From the NCBI GenBank assembly GCA_003313425.1, contig NHZP01000012.1:62001-126000 (forward strand): 64,000 bases of DNA, in the 5' to 3' direction. This DNA comes from Pseudopyrenochaeta lycopersici. Taxonomy: Eukaryota > Ascomycota > Dothideomycetes > Pleosporales > Pseudopyrenochaetaceae. Of this stretch, positions 34,800 to 44,300 are shown one piece after another (position 1 is the first letter of the stretch; each line of letters opens with the position of its first letter). Under the pieces are notes generated by a model, which made no database searches, was not told where the DNA came from, and worked only from the letters and a program-made list of their open reading frames with translations. The position numbers and the translations under genes are program-made.

Positions 34800-37704
34800 C
34801 ACCTCTATAAGGATATTAACAAAAGTAATAAGGCACCTATTGCGATTACTTACCTTATAGGTGAAGCGCTAGACTAGATTACACTATAACTAGAATAATA
34901 CATAGACTAAGGAATTATAGATGCAGAGAACACGGAAATATTTAAAGATTAGGATAAGTTTAAAAAATATATCTAGCAGATCTTTAAGATGCAGACTAAG
35001 AAAGTCGCAGCAGAACAATACATACAGGAACTAAAATAACACACCTCTGTCGCTAACTACGCTAATAGGTTTAAATAATACTCTATAATTATTAGATAGG
35101 ATAATAAAGCTCTTAAAAGAATGTTCTAGCAGGGCCTAAAACTATAGGTTAAGGAGGAACTTATAAGAATAGGATTTATTATTAAAGACCTAAATAACCT
35201 AATTAATAACTATATAAGGATTAATAATAACCTATATAAACTAAACTAGAAACTATAAAGCTATAGAAAAGGAAGAATAAACTACACAGGTAAATAGAAA
35301 AGCTATATTTACTACCTAAGGAATACTTATACTACTAGCTACTATACTTCTAATAAACTAGAACTAATATATCTAGATAATATTAATAAGAAGTAAGGGA
35401 ATAAGAAGGTAGGAAACTAGAAGACAGATGCAGAGAAGATAAAAGGTAATTACTATAATTGCGGGAAGAAGGGGCACTTCGCAAAAAATTGTAGATAAAA
35501 GAATAAAGTTACTTAATTTAAAGTTAATATAATTAAAAACTTTAATAACTCCTAATTTAGAGACTAGGAGGTAGTTACTACACCTAACTATAGTACTAGA
35601 CCTTTATTACTACTACAGTAGGATAATAACTAGATTATAGGAACCTATAGATAAGTTCCCTTAAATACTTAGGAGATTAACTAGAATAATAAGGCTCTAG
35701 CAGAACTATATCTAGGGACCCTAGTTAACTAGGACTAACTACTACCTACAGAAAGTATTAAGGAAGTACAGGCACTAGATAATAAAACATAGAGAATATA
35801 GGGTATACTAGCACTATAGAAAATACATAGTAGAAAATACGTATACGTGTAATGCTAGGACTAGAAGATAAAATATAAACCTTTAAATTAGAATAATATA
35901 TACTAGAAATACGTAATAGAGAATATTAAGTGTTTTAGATTCTTTATAGAATAAGCTAAGTAATAAATTAAATAAAAAGCTTTAGCCTAAGCAGAGAAGG
36001 GACGGAAACTCTTTTAATATAACTATGACTAGAGAAACCTAAAACACAAGCTACTATTATATCTCTACTGTATATACGATTACTATAATTACTATTACGC
36101 TATTAAGCTATAAGAAGGACACTTCCTAACACTAAAAGGGGCGTGTAAATAGTAATAGTATAACTGTTAACAGGACGATTATATTAACTACTTATAGAAC
36201 AAATAAATAACAAACTATTTCCTAGGACACAATAATAAGTACACTGCAAACTAAAACATTATTATAAACAAGCGATGCACTAATAAATTATAGCAAACCT
36301 GCATAAATCTAGGATATAAGCGCTATAAGCTAGAAAAGGAAACAAACAGCTTTAAGGAAAATTCTTTTTTAGATAGAAACTAGAAGTTAAACCTTCCTAT
36401 AGTAAGAAGGCTAGAACTAGACGAGGGATTTATCTACGACCAGATAGCACCAACAAGCAGTGTTAGGCTATCTAACAAAAGGAAGAGAGTCTCTTCTAAC
36501 TTAGAATAGAACTCTAAGGAAAGGAGCTAAAGGCACTAATAGATTCTAGATTACAAGCAAACTACATCTCCAGGACAGCTATGTTAAAAGCAGGGCTACA
36601 ACCTGTCTTAAAGAAGACACCCTACCAGATAACAGTAGCAAATAGAAAATTAGGAGGGATAATAACCTATAAGGTTACTACTAGCCTCAGCCTAGCCTCT
36701 AAAATATACTAGGTTAGACTAGACGTCTTTAGGACGGCCGCCTATAATATTATACTAGGGCTACCTTAGTTAAGGCACTATAACCTAGTAATTAACTGGA
36801 CAAAATAAAGAGTGTCTGTGCGTATAAAGAATAACGCAAGAATGCCTACGTAATAGTCGTATACCTTAGTAGATAAGAAGATAATAATAAATATTAAACC
36901 TTCGCGAAAAGCTAAGAAACAGCTACTTTGTTAGCAGCTAGTAAAGAACGCTAAGAAGAATAAGGAGTTAGTTACTACTCCTAGGATCCTAGAAGAATAT
37001 AAGGAATTTAGAGATATATTTACTAAAAAGGTAGGAAGGGAAGTACTACTAAAACACTAAGAATAGGACTATAAGATAGAACTTATAGAAGGCAAGCAGC
37101 CTAGGTTTGTACTAATATACCGCCTAAGTAACTATAAGCTAGGCGTCCTAAAGAAATATATTAATAAAAATTTGGCGAAGGGTTTTATTAGGAAATCTAA
37201 GTCCTTAGCAGGATATCCCGTCCTATTCGCGCTAAAGAAGGATAGAGTATTAAGGTTATGCATTAACTATAGGAAGTTAAACAACATTACTAAAAAGAAC
37301 TGCTACCTGCTACCTAATATATAAGAACTACGCAACAGATTAATAGGAGCTTAATACTTTACCGCACTAGACCTAAGAGGAGCGTACAACCTTATTAGAA
37401 TAAAAGAAGGAGAAGAATAGAAAACTGCCTTTAAGACACGATACAGATATTATAAGTATATAGTAATACCCTTTAGCCTAACAAACGTACTAGTAACGTG
37501 TTAAGATTTAATTAATAACGTCTTAGCAGAATATCTTAATATATATACTATAGCCTACCTAGATAATATTCTAGTTTACTCTAGAAACATAAACGAACAT
37601 AAGGAACATATTAAGGAAGTACTACGATAATTAAGGAACTACTACCTTAAGTTAAAACTAGAAAAGTGCGAATTTTACAAAGAAGAGGTAGAATTCCTAG
37701 GATA
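34800..37704 (+). pseudogene. Gypsy-1 gag, protease and reverse transcriptase (5' half), RIP-degraded
   Basis: The plus-strand frame is interrupted by TAA/TAG. A gag CCHC zinc knuckle lies at about 35451-35493 (NCGKKGHFAKNC; the first Cys is lost by G to A). A protease-like LIDSRLQANYIS lies near 36541, where aspartic proteases have DSGAxxNxI. Reverse transcriptase runs from about 37073: [20 protein letters not shown], then LDLRGAYNLIRIKEGEE and a degraded YLDD near 37560. It ends at EFLGYIV, where pogo-1 is inserted. Remaining pol lies at 39555-39689 and 46982-48900. Confidence 0.85.
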
Positions 37705-37706
37705 TA

Positions 37707-39552
37707 ACGTCAAGCACCACCGAACCCACCACCCCACCGAACCCACCGAAAATGCTTGGCGCTACCAACTCAGCTCATTCATCATTAGAACTATCACTAT
37801 CAACAAGACTAGCTGTGCAATAAGTGCTTGCCTCTGACTCTTCTGAATCGTCTGGACGTTTTCTACATGTTGTTTTGTTGTGGCCAGTCTCTCCACAGTT
37901 CCCACAGCGCCGAGCAGCTCGTTGAGGCCCTACTCGATCGTCCTGTGTACGCGCCTTTTTTACTGGATTATTACTCAACGATCCAGTAATACTTAACTCT
38001 GCTCCAGCCCCATACTCTAACGTACCTCCCTTCTAGATCTGCTTCCTTTTACGCGATTTCCGTGCAGTTTGCACTGCCGATTGCTCTTCAAGCTCCCTAA
38101 TACGGGAAGCTTAAAGGTTAAACTGAACCAACAGACTATCACCGCCTCTGACAAGCTGCTCATACGCCTCCTGAGCTGTACTAGGCGATTGAGTAAATTT
38201 ACTCAATACTAGCTTTGATTGAGAGCTAAATTCGAACGAATTGCTTGGAGTCTTTGATTGCTACGGCGTCTCTAGTAGTAGGGCTTGAGGCGGGGTACGG
38301 GTACGTACATTAAGGCGATCAATCACTTGATCAGGGTCTATAGGAACAAGTCCTGACGCCTCAAAGGCTGCTTTGCAGTTAACCTCTGTAAAAACGCGTT
38401 CGTACGCGTCTTTAAAGGCTGGTAGAAAGCCTTCCTTGCTGATATGGAAGACGCGGTTCCGTGCCAAGTCTCTAACGCGTTGACCGTATATGCGCTTTAG
38501 AGGGGAGAAACAAACTACATTAAGCGGCTGAAGGATGTGTGACGAGTGTGACGGCATACAGAGCGTAAGGATCTTGTTGTTAAGGCAGTATTGCTTGAAA
38601 TCCCAGCTCTGGTGGCTCTCATGGCCGTTCAAAAGGAGGAGCCTGTGTGCCCCTACCATACGCTCCTTTGTATGCTTGTTAAAGTGCTTTAACCACTCAA
38701 GACCAAGCACGTTGTTTGTCCAGCCATTATTAGAGACTGAGACCTTCCAATTGCGCGGGATATCCACCTCCTTGTACCACGCTGAGAGGTGAACTTTCCC
38801 TTTGAGGATGAGAAAAGGTGGGGTGGAGTATCCAGTAGCGCAGATACTCGCAATAGCTGTAACCCACTCCCGATTGCCTGCCTGGACGAGCTCAGGCCGT
38901 GCACACCTTTCAGAACCAGTAACAACCTTTGATGAGCTAGCAATTCCCATCTGAAAGCCAGTCTCATCAAAGTTGTGCACATTATCTGGGTGGACGTCGT
39001 ACTGCTCCATTGTGTCCTGAACGCGTGTAAACCACGCGTTTATCTCTTCAGGATCTTCCCTCAGTATCCTCTGACGGTCCTTTGCTCGATTAAAAGCTGT
39101 TTTAAGCTTCTCTGTACGCGCCACAAATCTCTCAGTCTAATTCTTGCCCACCTTCTCTGCACCCCGCGCTCCTAGTATGTGATCCGCCATATCCGCCACC
39201 TCTAACAGTGTAGGTGGAAAGCCTCTTGCATCGAGATCAAGAATACACCCGACGATTGAGTGTTCTTCAGTAGTAGTAAGGATACGGCTGTTAGGTGGTG
39301 TTTCGAGTCGAAATGGTACCCCGCGGGCGCGTTCAGTAAGGGTCGGGCGCTTCACGTTAAAGGCTTTGGCAGCAGCTGTATAGGATTTAAATTGGCCAAG
39401 ATTGTAACTTTGAAGAGTAAGCTGTAGTCTCCCTTCATGTTGAACTAAAAGCGCGTTGCGTTGCTCAGCTATTACGCGTTGATGAGTTGTATAGTGGTCT
39501 TGGCAGATTTCGGTGGGTTCGGTGGGGTGGTGGGTTCGGTGGTGCTTGACGT
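37707..39552 (-). mobile_element. Pogo-1: pogo/Fot1-like DNA transposon inserted in Gypsy-1
   Basis: This 1846-bp element has 45-bp perfect terminal inverted repeats at 37707-37751 and 39508-39552 (ACGTCAAGCA...CCGAAA), each holding CCGAACCCACC twice, 17 bp apart. The TA duplication is at 37705-37706 and 39553-39554. Removing the element and one TA restores the Gypsy-1 reverse-transcriptase frame EFLGYIV, which confirms the boundaries. The transposase is on the minus strand and carries several RIP-type lesions, fewer than the surrounding Gypsy. Confidence 0.95.
37775..39490 (-). pseudogene. Pogo-1 transposase (DDE_1) with C-terminal zinc knuckle, inactivated
   Basis: The frame starts with a psq-type helix-turn-helix (YTAAAKAFNVKRPTLTERA, near 39370). 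It continues through a stop at 39136 (ancestral Trp) to a 287-codon open core at 39124-38261. The first catalytic Asp is present (NFDETGFQMG). The second is Asn (LLLLNGHESH, codon 38627-38629) and the third is Asn (QPLNVVCF, codon 38519-38521). Both are G-to-A changes from the Asp expected in LDGHGSH and QPLDV. Two more stops occur near 38258 and 38111. The tail 37978-37775 encodes a CCHC knuckle (CGNCGETGHNKTTC) and an acidic Ser-rich end. The protein would be catalytically dead even if translated. Confidence 0.9.
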
Positions 39553-39554
39553 TA

Positions 39555-39684
39555 TAGTTAGAAGATAAGAAGTACAGATCAGCAAATTAAAAATTAGGAT
39601 AATCTAAGAATAGAAGACACCACAAACAGTTAAAGATATTTAGTTATTCTTAGGATTTGTTAACTTTAATTAATAATTTATTAA
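39555..39684 (+). pseudogene. Gypsy-1 reverse transcriptase fragment between insertions
   Basis: This 130-bp piece continues the Gypsy-1 frame after pogo-1. It encodes the end of reverse transcriptase up to LGFVNFN-x2-FIKD. There Copia-2 has inserted at GGACT (39685-39689). The frame resumes at 46982 as FTKIITPL, completing the FIKDFTKI motif. Confidence 0.85.
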
Positions 39685-39689
39685 GGACT

Positions 39690-40041
39690 TGTGGAGGAAA
39701 AAGGGAGAGCTTGGCAACAGTTACCCAGGTGATCTATGAGATGGACCACTGTTTTGTCTAGGAGGCTTTGAGAGCCAGCTATATAAAGGAGAGCTGAGCA
39801 CGGCCTATTACAGGGGCCATTATACGGTAGGAGCGTGAGCAGCGTGTACGCGTGCGCGTGCGCGCACGTGAGTCTACCTTCAGGTGTCTCCTGCGTGAGC
39901 TTGCACGTGAGCGCGCACGTGAGCGCGTACGTGAGCGCGCCCTTGAATGCACACAAAAGACGTGTCTCTCCAGGGTAAGCTCCTAGGTCAGCGCGCACGT
40001 GAGCCTACCGTACCCCAGGTCACAGCGCGTTGTTTGCAACA
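39690..40041 (-). repeat. Copia-2 3' LTR
   Basis: 352 bp, TGTGGAGG...GCAACA on the plus strand. It contains a TATATAAA box and tandem GCGCACGTGA-type units with CACGTG palindromes. It is identical by eye to 46625-46976. Confidence 0.95.
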
Positions 40042-40050
40042 CACCCCCCA
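40042..40050 (-). other. Copia-2 polypurine tract
   Basis: On the minus strand TGGGGGGTG directly precedes the 3' LTR, the place where plus-strand priming occurs. It is short compared with most elements. Confidence 0.6.
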
Positions 40051-40077
40051 GGTGGGCAGCTCGGGCTGCTCAACTGA

Positions 40078-40082
40078 CCAAT
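40078..40082 (+). promoter_or_regulatory. CCAAT box upstream of the Copia-2 antisense gene
   Basis: CCAAT lies in GACCAATCAG, 181 bp before the predicted start codon at 40259 and outside the LTR. It suggests the antisense gene may have its own promoter. A single short match is weak evidence. Confidence 0.3.
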
Positions 40083-40200
40083 CAGCGCGTTGTGCTCAAT
40101 ATCCCCCTTCACCTCCGTTTTCTGCTTGAGATCAATTCCCACCTTCACCTTCAAAAAATGGCCTCATATAGCGCGCCTCGCGCGCTCCTCAGCTCCATTT

Positions 40201-40260
40201 CTTCAACAACAGCAGCACCAGCAGCAACAACAGCAACACCACCACCACCACCATCATCAT
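40201..40260 (+). repeat. CAA/CAG/CAC trinucleotide run
   Basis: About 57 bp of CAR/CAC/CAT triplets lie in the leader of the antisense gene. They read as a Gln/His, Thr/Pro or Asn/Ser-Thr tract depending on frame. Confidence 0.85.
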
Positions 40261-41260
40261 GCCTGCTGTAAGTCACTGCGCGCGAGCCTGGGATCATACT
40301 GATTTATATAGTCCAAAGCCAAAATCGCCGCTCGCGCCCGCGCCCAAAAGGCTCGTGAGACCCGCTCCGCCGCCTCCAGGCCCAACTCTGCTGTTGGCGC
40401 CGTTGCCCCCGTCGTGCCCGCGCCTGCGCCCACGCCCACTCCCGCGCCCTCGCTGCCTCCCTTGGTGCCCGGTTTCCTCTCTGGGGTCGAGGAGGCAGCT
40501 CGTGACGGTGGTAAAACACCTGATCGAGCTGCTCTCCTCGCCGCCGCCGATCGCGCCGCCTCCGCCCTGGCCAAAGCCCAGGCTGACGCCGCCGCCTCCG
40601 CCGCCGCGCTCGAGCGCGCGCGTGCCCGCACGCCTCCTGTGGTTCCTCAAGATCCACAGGAGGTCGTGCGCACTCCCCGGTTGCGTACCCAGGGAGCACT
40701 CCGCTCTGCGCCGTGCCTTCGGTGCGTGAGGAGCGCGCTCTCTGGGCACTCCTCTGGGGAGTGCCACGACAACTCTGGTGGTGGTCGGCGCTGCTTCCGT
40801 TGTGCCTCCGGGCATAATTGCGTCCCCAGGTAAGCTCCATTCTACAACAGGCTTAGTTGCTGAGCTGATCCTTTATGTATAGCCCCCCCATCATTCTCGA
40901 CTTTTCGCTGCGCCTCACAAAGGCGATTAAAAAGAACGATGCCAAGGTAAGCTCCTCAGTGTAATATACCGTGCTCGTGCTTATTAGTTGTAGGAAAGTA
41001 AGGAGTTAAGGACCGTCATCCGGGCGCTCCTCAAACACGTTGAGGGCAAGGAGAAGGAGGAGAAGGAGGGGAAGGAGGAGGAGGAGCGCGCGGCCGCGGC
41101 GGCTCGCGCTGCCGAGGAGCAGGAGGGGCGGGAGGAGGAGATGGAGGAGGAGGAGGACGATGAGGAGGGAGGTGGCGGCTCCGTTGGTGGAGAGCTTTTG
41201 GTGCGCCGCCAGCGCATCATGACTCTCCTCGGCGAGGTCGTCGATCTCCTCCTCGAGTAA
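40259..41260 (+). CDS. Antisense accessory gene of Copia-2, four exons, 285 aa
   Basis: Exons 40259-40267, 40312-40829, 40883-40946 and 40994-41260 join in one open frame. Each intron is 44-53 nt with a GTAAG donor, TAG acceptor and a CTGAT-like branch in introns 1 and 2. The protein has a basic Ala/Arg/Lys-rich N-terminus, a Pro/Ala linker and an Ala-rich helical segment. Next comes a six-Cys cluster (Cys138, 141, 154, 164, 167, 173: C-x2-C-x12-C-x9-C-x2-C-x5-C), probably zinc-binding. A Glu/Lys-rich coiled coil ends the protein. It lies tail-to-tail with gag-pol, whose stop is 137 bp away, on the opposite strand. The first exon (ATG CCT GCT) is only 9 nt; an upstream ATG at 40158 opens a different, overlapping frame. 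Similar Cys clusters occur in uncharacterised fungal proteins. Function is unknown; a nucleic-acid or Gag partner role is inference. Confidence 0.65.
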
Positions 41261-41397
41261 TGAGGTTAGGTTGGGTCCTTAAGGGTGGGGTGGGTTAAAC
41301 CCTCTCATATAGGTTAACGTTACGCTCTGGGCCTTAGGGGTGGGGAGGTTAAACCCCCCCGGTAATATCAAATGGTTTTGGATCTGTTCACTTCTTA

Positions 41398-44300
41398 TTA
41401 CTCTGCTCTCTTAAGCCTTTGTGTCGTGTCTTGAAGGTTAAGTTGCTCTTTGAATCTTTCAAACTGTTGCTTTGGTAAGCTCTTGGTCAGCCCATCAGCT
41501 GGCATGTCGCTCGTTTTGAGATAGAGCACTTGAAACGATCCTTTGGCGTGCTCTTGTCGTAGCCACATGTTCTGTATATCCACATGGCGCAGCTTCGTGG
41601 TTATTCTCTCGTTTTCGCCTGTCACGAGCCTGATCGTTTGTTGATTGTCGCAGAAGATCTGCCAGGCTACTCCAAGATCGAGGAGTAGCTCGTGGAAGAA
41701 CCGTTTCAGTGCCATAGACTCCTTGGCTGTGTGCGCTAAGGCGAGGAGCTCTGCTTCAGTTGTTGATGTGGTTACTGTCGGTTGCCGAGCTGCTTTCCAG
41801 ATGACAGGGCCTCCAAAGAGCTTGACTATAAACCCATGGGATGATCTCCTTGTGTCCACGTCGTCTGCAAATGAAGCGTCTCCACACATTATTAGCTGAG
41901 CTCCTTGGCTGGCTCCATATTCTATCGCTAGGTTCTTTGTACGATATAGGTACACAATCACCTGATCTGCTGCTTCGAAATGAGCTTTGCTTGGGTTCGT
42001 GAGGTAGTGCGAGAGCTGCGACGCTGCGTACGCCACATCAGGTCTTATCATGATCGCTGTGTACAAGATAGATCCTACTCGCTCTTGGTAGTTCTTAATC
42101 TCCTGCTTAGTCGCGCTCCCTTGACTTAGAGTTAGCTGCTCAGTAGGCAGGGGTGTCGATGGGAAGTGAGCGGTGTCGGCAAGGTTAAACTTCGTGGCGA
42201 TCTTGTCTATGTAGGAGTCGTGAACAAGGGTGATCTTCCTGGCTGCTCTGTCTCTGATCACTCGTATCCCAAGGAACCAGGCGACTGGTCCTTGGTCTTC
42301 AGCTTTGTAGGTTGCCTTGATCGAATTGATCACTTGATGAGCTGCTGCTTCGTCACTGCGGTGATACATCACCAATATATCATCCACGTAAAACAGTACT
42401 ATCACACGGCGCTCGCGGTCGTAGAACAGACACGGTTCTTCTTTTGAAGCTGTGAGACCGAGCTTTTGAAGGGTGCCTGAGAACTCGTGATACCAGAGAA
42501 CTGGCGAATCTCTTAGGCCATACAGTGCTCGTTTTAGCTGTACGCACTTGCCTGGCTTTGTGAAGCCATCTGGAAGCTCGCAGTTGACGCTTGGTTGGTT
42601 GTCCCTCCGCGCGTTTAGAAAAGCGCCTGTGATATCTAGTTGGTGGACTTCCAGGTCAAATTGAGCTGCAATTGCCATGGCTGTTCGAAACGATCGTGCT
42701 GCGAGCGTGGCTGCGTACGTTGACTCAATTGAGTCCTTTGTCTGGAGATCTCCTCTCACGCAGATCCGCGCTTTGCATTTCACGAAGTAACCATCCTTGT
42801 CGAGCTTATAGGTGAATACCCATTTGAGAGGGAGCGGTCTATTTTTCACCTCAGCTCGATCGATCTCTACCCATGTCCCTTTCTCGAGCAGCGTATTAAT
42901 CTCTTTCTCAGCTGCTTGTTTGAACAGAGCTCCATACGGGTGGCTATTCAGATCCTTCCATTTGTTTGGTTCTTTTGGAAGTTGATTGCGATGCAATCGT
43001 TCTTCCTGCTCTCGTTTCGGAAGTACGGCTGCAGCGATCACTGCGTGCAGCGTTTTATACTCCTTACTTCCTACTTCGCGAGCGGCGTTTGTGGTTAGGA
43101 AGTTTATTTGGAGGATCTCTCGCTTTGTTTGATCATCTGAACTGTACAGCAAGCTGTCTCTGTTGATCACTGCGAGCTGCGCTCCCTTCCTCGCACCCCC
43201 CACTTGATCTGGTTCATCAGGATCCCTCGGGTCCTGTTTCTTAAGCCTGCGGCTCGCGCGGCTCGCTTCTCCCCAGATTTTGCGATTGTACGCTCGCTTT
43301 GGAGGTGCCTGATCTGCGTCGTGTGGAGCCTGAGAATGAGGGCTCCTACTCCGAGAGGCAGGAGCTGTTTGTTCAGCTCGTTGGTCTTCATGACCTCGTG
43401 ATTCGCCCAGCTTACCCCCTTCTCCGGTTGAGTGCACTTCCCGTGGGTTACTAGTATGATCACCTTCTCCTTGTTTCCTCGGAGGCTCGTTCTCCTTTGT
43501 CTCCCTCTGGCTCTCTGGCTCTGGGGTTGGCTCAGGAGATAGAAGACCTGTTTGCTCATTTAGTCCTGCGTGGATCTCTAGAGGATTGCCGGCCCAGCTT
43601 TCCTCTCGCGCAGTTGGTATTAGTCCAACGTCCTGATCTTTTGGTTGGCCGACCGTCTGATCGTTTCTTTGAACTATAGCACCCCCGAGCTCTTGCTCAG
43701 AGGACTGATGAGTTTCTTGGCCTTCTTGCTCAATCGTTCGTTCAGGTAAGAGCTCTAGGATCTCTCCAGCGTGTAGTACTTCGTCTGGCTCGTGGAGAAT
43801 ATAGACGATCTTTGTAGCTTCTTCCGTTGTGATTGCGGTGATCTCCTTTTTATCTTCAAAGAACAGTTCTTCGTCAAAGGTCACGTTTCTCGTGGTGATC
43901 ACCTGATCGAGCTTTGGGACCCATATGCGGTATATGTTAGATGCTCTGTATCCAACTAGGTAACCTATATGGCCCCTCGGGGTTACTTTGAACCCTCGCT
44001 TATTGCGTCCAGCTGCTCTTTCCTTGTTCAAAGGGTAAGCTCGGCAGCCGTACGCGTGTATCCCGCTCCAATCGGGTCTTAGATCAGCTGTAATGTGACG
44101 TACTTGCGCAGGGCTGTACCATCGGAAGTACTGTGTGAACCATGCGTCGAGCACCTCGTTTGGTGAGCTCAGATTATGCGCTTGTGAAGGGCTCATATTG
44201 TATAGCCAAGCTGCTGCTTCTATTACTTCTGGCCAGAGCTTTGCTGGGAGCCTCGCTCCACTTCTCATTTTAATTGACTTAGTAATAATCTCTTGACCTG

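Noticed and set aside
40090..40840. Several overlapping long frames on both strands in the GC-rich antisense-gene region
   Set aside because: GC-rich and triplet-repeat sequence opens all frames; only one plus-strand frame continues through all four exons.
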